A stretch of 64,000 bases of DNA, from contig CM054120.1 in assembly GCA_028673005.1 (NCBI GenBank), positions 75,813,533 through 75,877,532 of the forward strand. Reading direction: 5' to 3'. A program made the translations under genes and the position numbers. This document shows, in pieces, positions 38,913-49,849 of the stretch. The number at the start of each line of letters is the position of its first letter. Within the stretch, counting starts at the first letter, position 1. The stretch is from Tanypteryx hageni (Eukaryota > Arthropoda > Insecta > Odonata > Petaluridae). Under the pieces are notes generated by a model. That model did no database searches. It worked only from the letters and a program-made list of their open reading frames with translations, and was not told the origin of the DNA.

Positions 38913-39540
38913 ATGCATAAGTTTCTAAAAAAGAGGAAGCGGTATGTTGAAGAAAGCATAGATAATGGCAATTGCAGTTGCTAAGGAAACGTATTCAAGC
39001 GGTGGTAAGAATGTGGTGGTGATTACTCAACCAACAAAAGTCCCAAACACTGTCAAAGTTGACTTTAGGGCAAAGCATCGTTGCTTCAATGAATCTTATA
39101 TAAAATATGGATTTGTCCCTAATTATAGTGATCCTCCTCTAGATTTGTGTATTATTTGTCACCAGGCGTTGTCTAACAATAGCATGAAACCATCTCTGTT
39201 GCAGCGTCATTTACTTACTAAGCATACTGACTTGTAATATAAAATTATTGATTTTTTTAAGCGGAAGGGTGATGGTGCCAGTAAAAATGTAAATACGATT
39301 AATGTTTTCGTGCAATCCTCAAAGGCGACTTTAGAAACTTCATACGAACTAGCATTGCTTACAGCTTGGGCTAATAAATCGTACACGACTGTGGAAAAAG
39401 TTATAATTCCTGGTGAACTGTTAATGGCAGAAAAGAAGTAAGATGCCAAGTCCGTCCGTACGATTGGAGCATTGTTTGATAGAACAGAAATGACTCATTT
39501 AGCCTACTCATGCACGTATGACTCAAGGAAAAGTTGATTG
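38913..39540 (+). pseudogene. hAT transposase N-terminus with BED zinc finger (ZBED5-like)
   Basis: This is the N-terminal third of a hAT transposase of the ZBED5/SCAND3-like group. It starts MHKFLKKRKR at 38913, is frameshifted near 38960, then carries a BED-type finger. The finger shows KYGF, C-x2-C (CIICHQALSN), SNNSMKPSLLQRHL and H-x4-H (HLLTKH). A stop at 39235-39237 interrupts it. The frame continues with FFKRKG and SYELALLTAWANKSYTTVEK, followed by GELLMAEKK and another stop. Sequence up to about 39540 still resembles the family. A (TG)n(AT)n microsatellite follows, and the catalytic part is missing. BED fingers bind the transposon ends; this copy is dead. Confidence 0.75.
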
Positions 39541-39579
39541 AGTTTTGCGAGCAGTCTCACTACTTAATTACCACACCTC

Positions 39580-39584
39580 GTGTG

Positions 39585-39666
<82 letters not shown>
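39580..39666. repeat. Compound (TG)n(AT)n microsatellite
   Basis: About 5 TG units and then about 37 AT units, the longest simple repeat in the window. It truncates the hAT remnant to its left. Confidence 0.95.
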
Positions 39667-39667
<1 letters not shown>

Positions 39668-39669
39668 CT

Positions 39670-40235
39670 ACTAACGAGAAAAATTAACGGTGTTAATAAT
39701 AACATAATAAAATTAAGAAAATATTAAAAATTATAATTATTCTCCTTACTTTAGCTTTAAGGCATGAAATGGGAACTGGTGATGTTAGAACGACGAATAA
39801 CGTAATTAAACGTCGAATGCGCGTTTTTACTTGCAGGGTAGAATTGGGATAGGAAAATCATTTCATTATTTAGTGATATTATTTCAAAGAAGTCTACTTA
39901 ACATTAAGTAAATAATTTATTTACAGATAAAGAAAAATTATTTCGTTATTTTGTAGTATATTTTCAAAAGAGCCTACTTAACAGTAAGTAGATTATTCTA
40001 GTTCGGGAAGTATTTTTCATACGCTATCGTTTTTGGAAATGAACAAAAAACAGAAATTTATCCCATTATTTTTTTAAGTTTTTACATTTATATTCGGGCA
40101 GTGGGCTATTTTAAGAGAAACATCAAGGGAATAAGTTAAGATAAAATTGGTGCAGCTTCCACTGCATAACTTTCTCATACCCTGAAGTTCATAGTACATG
40201 TAGATTAATACGTGTTTACGCACGGAATATATTTT
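39670..40235. other. AT-rich, nothing recognised
   Basis: There is a partial direct repeat of a TTATTTCAAAGAAGTCTACTTAA(C)-like phrase at 39880-39905 and 39957-39983. No other feature. Confidence 0.4.
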
Positions 40236-40452
40236 GCCGATGCTCTTCAAAGAGGAGAGAGTTATGGCGGTAGCTGGGCGTAAAACATGATGCGTTATAA
40301 TGTCAATGGATACTATGTAATCATTTCTGAGATGCGCCTAATTTGGTATTGTTCACGGCATTAAGATCTATAATTAGACGAATTTTTGTCAAAAATCTCG
40401 ACGCCGTTTTTGAGTAAATGAACATTTTGTGAAAATTGGCATGAATCTAGTA

Positions 40453-41374
40453 CAGCCAGTCCCCGACTAACATGATAGATGCGTTCTTAAAAATTTTTGT
40501 GAGGTGAAATCGTGTTAGTCAGATACGATTTTCTCATAAGAAATAATGTAAATAGGGTTGATTCGTTCCAGCAACCTAATCTAATTGACATATTTTTAAT
40601 TTTATTCCTTTATTGTGACTATACCTTGGTTGATACTTTGTTTTTTTTTATTTGTTTCTTTTTATTTCACACATGTAACTCATATTTACAGAAAAGAAAC
40701 AATGATAACGCCGATAGTTCATAGCGTTGCTTCTTTTAAGATCTGTATGACAAACGATATCACGTGTTTGTTCATTGTTCTCATAGCGCTTAAGTAAATC
40801 TAGTTTTTGCTCTAGCTATATAACTTTTCTCGGTTTCTTACTCCCACCACCAATAAAATGTGAATTATAAACTGCAGCGTATTTTTCAAAGTAGATGACC
40901 GCCATTTTGAATCAGCTACTAAACTGCTCACCATTTATTTAGCGGACGTTATTTAGAAGATTTGTAAAATGATCATTTTAAACAACAAATAACTAAGAAT
41001 TAGATATTTTAGTTTTTATACATCAAATCAATTTTCAAAGGATAGCAACATACGATCAACAGAAAACTACAAAAATGGTCAAGGGAAATTTTCAAAACAT
41101 TCAAGAATGGTATTTTTCTACATTGCAGTTTAAATACCATGAAATCGTTCGCCTTCTGCACCAGACTCATGGAAATTGTCAAATTCATACTCTGGATCAG
41201 ATGTTACGATAATGGGCTCATAGTCATCCGCAATTAATGAAGAGCAGGGCTAGAGTTTGTTTCCATTTCCGATTTCTAAACCTTTTTCACGATCGTAGGG
41301 AAGTCATGGAAGAAGAAGAAGTCGTTTTAGTCGAAAATCAGCCTTACTTTAAAAGTTGTGTTAGACTGGGTGTG
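40453..41374. mobile_element. pogo/Tigger-like non-autonomous element
   Basis: The left end CAGCCAGTCCCCGACTAAC is preceded by TA (40451-40452). The right end GTGTTAGACTGGGTGTG is a decayed inverse followed by CA, probably a mutated TA. The boundaries are supported by the break in repeat B. No transposase is recognisable inside. Confidence 0.55.
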
Positions 41375-41438
41375 CACTCTATTTTGGTGCGATATGTTCC
41401 ATTTCAGCGAGGTTTCTATTCTGGGAAATACCCCATAC

Positions 41439-41857
41439 CAGGGATGGCAAATCTCTCTTTACTCGCGTGCCAACGTTACAAAAATTTGCTTTTCTTTTCT
41501 AAATTACGTGCCAATTTTAAATACATCCAAAAAGATATAACTTCATAGCTAAGCTGTGATAATTTATTCACAGTCCTAAAGATTGGTTATATAAAACTCA
41601 ATTTATTAAATAAATACTCATTGTTCGAGGTCATTTATGGCTGAACAACAATTATGGAGCAGTAAGCACCTCAATATCAGACAAAATGTCGCTGCTTGTC
41701 TGTTATTTTATCAAAATGATTGCAATCTCGCTAGAAATAGTATTTTATATTTTTTTCAGAGATGGAAAAATATTAAGGATACAATTGTTTTTCTGTGCCA
41801 ACCAAAATTGTCTCGCGTGCTACTTTTAGCACGCATGCCATGGATTTGCAATCTCTG
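41439..41857. mobile_element. hAT MITE with near-perfect target duplication
   Basis: The ends are CAGGGATGGCAAATCTC and (inverted) CAGAGATTGCAAATCC, each followed by a CGCGTGC(C/T) motif. The flanks CCCCATAC and CCCTATAC agree at 7 of 8 bases. The boundaries fall exactly where repeat B is interrupted. Non-coding. Confidence 0.85.
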
Positions 41858-42038
41858 CCCTATACTAATACGAAATTAAATCAGATTGAGTCTAACCGCT
41901 TAGCCCCTAGGGCCACTTAAACGAGACAGTTTACCGACACGCTAAATCGCACAAAGAAACATTTTCGGGCTTGGGGTCACCTGAAACGTGCATATTCATC
42001 ATAATATGGAAAAGGAACCACAATACTTTCTCTACATA

Positions 42039-42227
42039 CTGTCAAATCCCGATTTATCCCCCCTATATAGCCCTATCACCGCACACCGCCCATGAATCCT
42101 TGCGAACAGAACTTCCATCTTATGGTTACATAGAGCAAGTATTTATGTACCTCGATTTACCGCCACTCCCGCCTTAACGCTACTGTCAGTGATGGACAAA
42201 CGGTGGCGCTAAATCGGGGTTTGGCTG
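42039..42227. mobile_element. Small pogo/Tigger-like MITE
   Basis: The ends are CTGTCAAATCCCGATTTA and (inverted) CAGCCAAACCCCGATTTA, with TA on both sides (42037-42038, 42228-42229). At 189 bp it is too short to code. Confidence 0.8.
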
Positions 42228-42229
42228 TA

Positions 42230-43826
42230 CTTCGCAAATGATAAGGGCAATTCTTCATAAAACATCGACGGCCCCCCTACTTTTCAATCAATATTTTACC
42301 TCGGTTTATGCTTCGAACGATTATTTTTAGCGCGATGCTTATACTCCAGACTTGAATCTCTTTTATTTGCCCCATGTCTCCATTCGAGGATACTCCTACG
42401 TCGTCCTCCATTTCGAATCGAGCTGCAATTCGTTTCGAAAGTCACGAGGGTAGCGAATCGGTCACTTTCGACGGTCGGTTGACTCGACAAAGCGAGTGCG
42501 ACTCGCGCATTACATCAATAGAGTGGGTATCGATGAATGGTCGTCCGTGACAGCTTATTCAGCCGCGAAGTAGTTGCCGGTCGATGGCTGTTGCTGAAAA
42601 TCCTTTCACTGCGTCTACCACTTGTGTGGCTGCCGTTTTTATTATCTCGCGAAGCCTTCATAGCGTATCGTCTGCGATGGGTGAAATGTGGTCGAGATCG
42701 TAATTACACGGAACCGATAAGAGGTTCCGTCTCCGGCTATCGAATAATTGGTGGATAATGCGGAAAAAAAATTCCGCGTGCCTCGGGGTGATTTCGCCGC
42801 GAAATTTTCGGCCGACCGAGCAAATATTTCGTCATCTCGTCTGGTCTGCGTGGTCATTGGTTGCTTTATGCTGTTATTCCGTTCAAAATTAATGTCCTTT
42901 ATTCCGCACTCGCGGGGAAGTGGTGTTATTCGGCCGGACAAGCGACGCATCGACTTTCGTATTACTTTCACTTTCATTATTGGCCGAATAGCGGCGAAGG
43001 TGAGGTCAAAAGGTCACAAGATATAGATTAGTTGAAGTGATGACCCTCCGCTCGCTCTGTTTACTTAAAACCCCCGCTGAGTATCACTGTTTAACTGAAT
43101 TGCGTGTGATACATTTAATGCTACTGAAAATTCTAATTCTTTGTCGATAAAAGTATACGAAGACCCTTATAAAATGAGGACAGTATTATTGGGGGCTCGT
43201 TTTGTTATCGGGAAATGGCCGTACTTTTCCTAAAATTAATACTCACAATACGTTCCAAAATTTTTGCTAGTCGAATTTGTATTATCGCCATGTATGTTAC
43301 GTTCCTAGAAGTTTGCGCCATTAAGGTCATTGTAATTTTTCACAGAAAAAACACAGGGAAGGATGGGAGAGAAACTATTAGAGTAGAAATTGTAAGAAAG
43401 AGAAGCCCTGAAATTTTAATTATTCCAAAGATAAGCAGGATTAAGACAACATTCGCAGCATCACCATGTATGCACCTGACAAGAACTATCACTAAATGAA
43501 CGGTTTATCTCTCCTCCTCCGTCTCGTATCTAGTATGAGAACCATTTGAAAACAGCGACACCGACTTGGAATTGGAGGTTTTCGTGGATAGAAATTGTTA
43601 ACTCGTAACATTAATTGTGACTTCGATCAATTTTGCACGAGTTAACTAATCTCAAATATCTAATCATATATCGTATTGCTCATTTATTCCAATAAGTCTT
43701 ATATAAAATGGCTGAATTTAATAGCTGCAAAATCTACCTTTTCGTATTTATTGTAATTAGATCATTGACATCCGTTACCGGGTTTTACAATGAGATTAAT
43801 AACGATAACAAAGACTATGTATTTGG
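42230..43826. other. No recognisable gene; CpG-rich at 42400-43030
   Basis: The region 42400-43030 is CpG-rich with overlapping ORFs on both strands but no domain or splice pattern that I trust. The rest is ordinary AT-rich sequence. Confidence 0.5.
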
Positions 43827-43886
43827 CAGTATTCGAGCCCGCGATCCTAAAATTGGGAGCCAGACACGCTAATCACCTCTCTACCG
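43827..43886 (-). repeat. tRNA-derived SINE head, minus strand
   Basis: The minus strand reads GGTAGAGAGGTGATTAGCGT, a GGCTCCCAATTTTAGG anticodon-arm region and GCGGGCTCGAATACTG. The A-box-like and B-box-like segments are correctly spaced. It is diverged from a working tRNA, with poor arm pairing and a changed B box. Its body to the left could not be delimited. It is a different head from the SINE at 45.7-46.8 kb. Confidence 0.55.
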
Positions 43887-44280
43887 AAAAAATTGAATTG
43901 GATTGCCATCATAATAGGAAATTTACAAATATATTCATACGGCTCTCTGCCTCTCGAAATTTCGTAAATGATTGGCTTTAAGTCAGTTTTGGGTATGTTC
44001 CTAAATATATTTTGCGCTTGAATTTTTAGGTCAATGTTGGAGAAAAATGCTCGTAGTATTTGAAAAGATATGGTACATATAAATCCTGCCATTTTCCAAT
44101 AGTCGATCAACTGTCGAGAGAAGTTGATTTCGTCGGAATACGTCTAATGATTTTCGTAAGGTTATTATGACGTTTGATCCATGTTGTCTCGGTTGCACGT
44201 ATGTGTGATTTCAACTTGATTTAATTCGGCAGGACGGAATTAAAAGAATGATTCCTCTCTTCTTCTCTGAGGCTAATATA
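43887..44280. other. Nothing recognised
   Basis: No feature can be supported here. Confidence 0.5.
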
Positions 44281-44857
44281 CAGTCATACCTCGCTTTGCA
44301 GGCCGGTGCCTACCAGATGTTCAAAAAACGACATTTGAGGCGGCTTAACCATAAATACATTATAAATTCCATTTTTACAGACTTGTAGATCTTAATAAAA
44401 TCGTCCATGAATCTCCATTAAGGGCCAAGATATGGCACACCCATAAAAAAGACTATAAAAGAAACCCACGCGACGGCGCACGGTTTTATCGACTCTTATT
44501 TTGGCGTTATTATTTCTAAAGAAACTGGAATTTCCGAACAAAACTTCCTTTACGATTTATTTAGGATTTCATTCATACAGGAAATGTTGACATTTTCCCA
44601 TTAATTTAATGAAGAATTAGTTTTCTATGCCAATTGAAAATTACTGAGAGAGATAGGTTATTGAGAAAATGTAAAGGTTTGCATCTGACGTTGATGGATG
44701 GAGGCCAACAAGAAGCTGCTTTTTCAGATTTTCCGCGTATTTTTATTAATATTATACATTAGTTTTTGCGTCCGTGGGACCTATTCTCATTGACATATTT
44801 TGCGAGAATTTCGCTCAGCACGAAATTTTCAGGGACCTGTCTGTCGCGTAATGGCTG
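44281..44857. mobile_element. Possible pogo/Tigger-like MITE
   Basis: The left end CAGTCATACCTCGCTTTGCA follows TA. The right end, read inverted, is CAGCCATTACGCGACAGACA and is followed by TA. The two ends agree only partly, but both have the pogo-like CAG(T/C)CAT..C.CG pattern. Non-coding. Confidence 0.4.
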
Positions 44858-45011
44858 TACTAAACTTGGTTATTTATAGAAAAAGTGAGATCAGAGCCCT
44901 ATGGCTATTTAAAACTAATTATAAATGGAGAAACCTCTTCATAGCCATAAAGATAGCATAAAGGAAGCACTCGCATACATGCTGGTTTAAGGGAAATTAC
45001 TCCACGCCAAG

Positions 45012-45310
45012 GACCGAATGGTTATTTATTATTATTATTTATGATCGGCATACTGAAGATGGAATCGTTATTTCGAAATGCGCGTTTAGGCATTTTTTTA
45101 AACGGAAGTATACCTGTGTGGTTGATTGCTTGTGTGTGTTCGTGCGTATGTGAGAAAAGGGTCCCTGGCGTGGAGAAGTTCCCCCTAAACCTGGAGGGCA
45201 TGAGATTGCGTGAGTGTTCGGTCATTGACGTGGAGTGATTTCCTCTAAACCGGTGTGTGGGTAATTCATTTTATTATTTATATAGTTATGAGGTTTCTCC
45301 ATTTTTCATT
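45012..45310 (+). repeat. Dispersed repeat D, copy 2 (Penelope-type end)
   Basis: Aligns with 365-640. CTGAAGA (45053-45059) is followed by stem GGAAT/ATTTC (45061-45065, 45070-45074) and GAAA. It then has the same ATGC/GCAT stem with an 8-nt loop (45078-45093) as copy 1. GGCATA just upstream can pair with TATACC downstream with one mismatch. This preserves a hammerhead-like core between copies. The end TTTCTCCATTTTTCATTAG also matches the LINE at 52160-52185. Confidence 0.55.
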
Positions 45311-45689
45311 AGTTGGTTATATATGTTTTTTTGTTTTAATTTTCTCTTCAATTTTGGAAGCTCTCCAGTTTGTTCGCCATCCCCTCTGTGTATGCACAGG
45401 GAGTCGAAGTTGGTGTTACATGCCAGTAATCTGCGCCGCTCTCTTGCGGAGCCTTCGGATAGTTTTACCTCACCGCCGTTTTTGAGTGCATAGCATGGAC
45501 GTGATCGGGATCTGTGAGGAGTTCAACATTTACCACTCCCAGAAACAATGCCCGTGTTTTAAAAACCCGCATTTAGCTCGTTTAAGGGTAGGGGAAAGTT
45601 GCGCAGTATCCGCTCACGCTTCTATCCAGCACGCCATGAAAGCCGTTCCATTTCAGTAAGACATGAAATCGATAGCCTTAGGGAATTTA

Positions 45690-45807
45690 TTTGGGAGGCA
45701 CGAAGATTTCTGAAAAATCGGAGAAAAATTCTGCCTTGACCGGGAATCGTACCCGGTTCTTCCACTTTCCGGGCAGATATTCTAATCATTGAATTACCGA
45801 GGCAGAT
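45690..45807 (-). repeat. tRNA-derived SINE, minus strand
   Basis: The minus strand reads TGCCTCGGTAATTCAATGAT, TAGAATATCTGCCCGG, a tRNA-like B box GGGTACGATTCCCGGTCAAG, GCAGAATTTTTC and TCAGAAATCTTC. The tRNA-like ends GCCTCGG and TCAAGGC pair imperfectly. The body may extend left to about 45600. Same family as 45885-46830. Confidence 0.75.
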
Positions 45808-45913
45808 TAATTACCAGGCCTCATACCGGATTGGCTGGCCTGACCTCGGCGCGAGAAATACCCAATTCCGGAGCAGGAAATTTTGTCTGCCTCGGACAGC
45901 TCTGTGGTTAGAA

Positions 45914-46734
45914 CAGTGGTTGCCAACGTGGTGCCCAGGGTTACCCTGATGCCCGCCCAGGTATTTATAGGTGCCGGTCGAGGCATTTACAGTTACCCTC
46001 TGGTTTAATAGCGAGGCAAAGCCAAAGTGGCACAATATTGAGATAAATGTCAAGGCTCATTATTCAGCATTTGATATTAATTTTCCTCTGAGTGAAATTT
46101 AGTGACTCAACTCTAAATTATCGGAGCCGCAGTCTACATTTAGCAAGTCTCTTGCAAAGTCAAAACACGCAACATTAGCTTCTTTTAAAATTGTTCATTT
46201 ATTAGCATCAAAGGAAATGCCGTTTGAAGATGGCCAGCTTATTGAGGAAGCATTCTTGGCAAGTGGTGAGCAACATTTTGATGAATTTTCAAATAAAGAA
46301 GATATATTATCAGTAATAATAAATTTGCAACTTTCAAAGGACGCAATCACTAGAAGATTGACTGTCATTTCGCATGATTTTGCAGGCTGATCTCAAAAAA
46401 TGTGGTTGGTATTCCCTTCAACTTGATGGAAAAACGAACGGACTCTATAGGGTTCATATCCGTTACAAACAGAAGCTATCCTGAAAATCTTAGCTTCCCA
46501 ACTCTTCTCATTGCCTCAAAATTTTGCACACGGACGGACGGACATGGTGAAAACATAAGCGATTTAAAGAAAGCGCTAAAACAACTTTGGGGTATTATTA
46601 ATGTCAGTTTGTTTTGCTTTTGTCAGAATTAAATTTTTTTTATATTCAATTTTGTGTGTTTTTATGATTGCGCCCGCGGTCCTCTCCCAGAATGTGGTGA
46701 GTGCTCAATGGAGATAAAAGGTTGAAAACCCCTG
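45914..46734 (+). mobile_element. hAT transposon fragment inserted in a SINE
   Basis: The ends are CAGTGGTTGCCAACGTGG and (inverted) CAGGGGTTTTCAACC. The flanks GGTTAGAA and GGTCGGAA agree at 6 of 8 bases. Transposase remnants inside are on the + strand. The 821-bp length shows large internal deletion. Confidence 0.8.
46080..46600 (+). pseudogene. hAT transposase remnant (ZBED5/SCAND3-like)
   Basis: The longest readable piece (about 46125-46388) contains LAKSKHATLASFKIVHLLAS, KEMPFEDGQLIEEAF and LQLSKDAITRRLTVISHDF, then a stop. This corresponds to the region after the BED finger and before the first catalytic block in this hAT group. A shifted frame then gives GWYSLQLD, the start of the catalytic core. 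The copy has several stops and lacks the BED finger and dimerisation domain. Same broad family as the remnant at 38913 but a separate copy. Confidence 0.75.
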
Positions 46735-46830
46735 GGTCGGAATATCCGCCCAGCAAGTGGAAAACTCGGGTTCGATCCCCGGTCAAGGCAGAATTTTTCC
46801 CCGGCTTTTTCAGAAATCTTAATGCCCAGC

Positions 46831-49561
46831 ATATATACCTATCTGCAAACAGACCTCACCAACGCATTCATTTGTGTGTACAAAGGACACGGTTGGATCG
46901 AAGGTTAGGAATCGAGGTATTTAGCGGAGTGCTCGCCGGTTAGAGGTTTCTTTTACCGGTTCATCAACCTCTAGTGATTAGTTAACCTCTTTAATTTTCT
47001 CTCACTGGAGATTTGTTTTGAAACATCATCTCGAAGATTAGCGTATGACGTTTAATTGCGAGGTGGGAAAAAGTCTATTCGTGATCAATGAGAAGGCCTT
47101 GCTAGTGAGGGGCCTAACTGAATTTCGTCAGTATTTTGAATGACATTGCAAATAAAATGAACAAGCGAAGTGAAATTCCAGAATAACCACTTGAAAACAT
47201 GAAGACTTATCTTGACAGATAGTCATCCAAGGTTAGAGTGAAGAGCAGTCAAGTAAAGTATTTTAACCATTTTTAATCGTATAAATTACACTTCCGACTC
47301 GATTTTGTTTAATATCTGTCATTGGTTTCTCCTATGGCTAATTAATCGCTAAAACAGCTCTTTAAAATGAGTTTTATTTGAAAAGAAAATAAGAACATTG
47401 AAACAAATTTGGCCGTAATGCAATAATTATGAGGCGCTACCCAACAATTTTTAAAAAATGCATTATGGTCAATTGCGAATCTCATTATTTTCGTTTTATA
47501 CTGCCTATATATAACTGTATAATAAAAAAATTGAATGCTGAATTTTATTATATAAAATATGCTCGATGGCATCATCTTTTCTCCACATTTTCAATGTGTA
47601 ACTTTTATAAAATAATTGAACAAACGGCGTAATTATGCAAGCAATTGATCGTTGACGTGCGTTTTCTAACATCTTGTTTACAATTCTCGCATTTCGTTCC
47701 AAATTTATACGAAACAGCATCACGTTCCTCCAGGATTTGTAATGATTCTTTTTCTAGAATGTTTCGACTTAATATCCTCTTTTATACAACATAAACTCAT
47801 CCATCCTCGAATTTCATCTGGACTGATATGCTCCTCTCTTCCCCATTTTCTATGATATACGGCCTCATCTAGTTTTTCTTTCATTTCCCACCAGTAAACT
47901 TACTTCTTTTATCGCAACACATTTTATAGACATACATTTATTCGAATATATCATAAACAGCTTTCATAATTTACCAGGAGATGACACCATAAACATCTGT
48001 ACTAGTAAGATAGTTGGCACGGTTAATGTTTATCTTACTATGAAAATTTCGTGAATTTCTTTGGAAGATTTTTTTCTTTCCTCCAAACTTTACGTTTATC
48101 GTAAAAATAGACATGATAAGCGGGCAGTCTACTGTCACTATATATGTTAAAGGGCATGGCACATAAATTTGTATAATTAAATTTCACAACAGTGGAGCAA
48201 ATAAAGAATTTCATCTGGCAACAGAAAATACCAGTTCCTTTGGTCTATTACGTTGTCCAACCCACTTTAATCTGCTACGCTCGCCTATAGTTTTTCTTGT
48301 AATTTTACTGGAATTATTGGCGAAATACGCCTTTTATGTTATATTATTTTTTGTATTTGCTTAATATCACTTTATAATAGCTAAATTTGATATATATTTA
48401 AATTACCTTGGAAGAAGAAAACGCGAATTTAGTTTATGTTGGTGGATCGTGGGATTGAACTCTCGCAATGTATTATAAATTTAAATATTAAAATGTTGAA
48501 ATATTTACAGCGCTTTCAAAGATTATGGAATAATAATTGTTGTTGACGCACACCATCTACAGACAATTATATTAGCTTAAAATGTCAATTTAATGTAACT
48601 CAACATGAATAACAAAAATACTTGACATATTTTAAAAAGAACTTTAAATCAGCAGATTGTACGGAAATGAAAATAACTTTATTATAAAATAAATTTATTG
48701 AAAAAATTGTCCGCAATAGTTAATTATTATAGTTGATTCGCGTAATCACCTAATTATTAGAATACTACTATTTTTTCGTAGTCTTGCGTAATATAATATT
48801 TCATAAAATATTGTTTATTATTTGTTTCATCTTATGAATAAATACTTCGGCTGCTTTACAGCTTTATATACGTTGCGGTTTTTTATATTGTCAACAGTCG
48901 TAGCGAGGGATAAGTGAGCGGGGCGCAAAAGCTAAGGAGCGCAAACAGACGATCGTCCGTCGATATTTTGCAAAAGAAATATTTTGAAAAGTTATTTTTA
49001 ACCTCAATATTTGCATATATTGCTATTAACTTAACATTTACATTGTATAGAGCAAAGTTTCAATATTTCAATATCGACCCGGGCGCCAATCTTCCTTGCT
49101 ACAGCGATTGTCATTGGGACTGCGTATTTTACATGTCAACGAAATACCCTTAATATACTATTTTTAATTTGTTGGACAATAGTTTTTATAGTAATCCTTA
49201 GAGCGTTTCGTGCGACGTTATTTATAAATCTATTATGTACACATTTTTGCGGCTTTTGATCACGATATAGTTTCAATTCCGTAGCGGTTCCAGTAGTTCC
49301 AGACTTCACCGTTCGTGTCACTAGTTCCTGAATGTGACGCTCATGCGGAGAAACTGGAAAACGCTCGGTCTTCTTCCGATTAATTTTATCATGTTAATAA
49401 TACTATTTTGTCTTAGTATCCATTCTCACTCCGAGTGACAATTTTACTGACGCGCTTTAAAAATAATTTTTATCGTTTTATACGATAATAGTTTAGTTGT
49501 TAGAATTTTTTACTTTTTAAAATATTATTTCCGGGGACGAGAAGAATTACACTTCTTCCTT
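46831..49561. other. No recognisable gene or element
   Basis: AT-rich. A 79-codon ORF at 48914-49153 has a possible hydrophobic segment but no recognisable family. No terminal repeats or RNA genes were found. Confidence 0.55.
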
Positions 49562-49849
49562 ATGTGATTGCAGAGGCGGATGGTGGATTTTTGGCGTCCT
49601 GGGCTAATTTTGTCGGGACCCTCAACATAAACATAATAAATGAACAATAAATAATAATAATAGGTTATATCAATAATAATCACTAAAAGAGTATTTTGTA
49701 TATATTTATGTATTCTGTATAATATCACAAAACAATGAAATATTCAATTACATCCCTGTTTTTTCTTATATTAAGAAAAACAATTATAATTTATAAAATA
49801 TAAAATAGGAACTATATAGGAGCAATTTTAAAAAACAACAAAATTTTTT

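Larger units (their letters stand above)
40236..42005 (+). repeat. Dispersed repeat B, copy 2, interrupted twice
   Basis: Three blocks, 40236-40450, 41375-41438 and 41866-42005, line up in order with the uninterrupted copy at 21922-22330. The gaps are filled by a pogo-like element (40453-41374) and a hAT MITE (41439-41857). Confidence 0.65.
45885..46830 (+). repeat. tRNA-derived SINE split by a hAT element
   Basis: The head GTCTGCCTCGGACAGCTCTG and TGGTTAGAA (45885-45913) continues at 46735 with GGTCGGAATATCCGCCC, GGGTTCGATCCCCGGTCAAG and GCAGAATTTTTCC. Together they give the tRNA-like A and B boxes. The insertion point is in the D-loop region. The B box GGTTCGATCC is a perfect consensus. 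Weak anticodon-arm pairing shows this is a SINE, not a tRNA gene. It points away from the SINE at 45690-45807. Confidence 0.75.

Noticed and set aside
42400..43030. Host gene in the CpG-rich region
   Set aside because: ORFs on both strands overlap and none has domain, start or splice support.
45735..45806. tRNA gene
   Set aside because: The B box is good but the anticodon arm does not pair and the sequence continues into a repeated SINE body.
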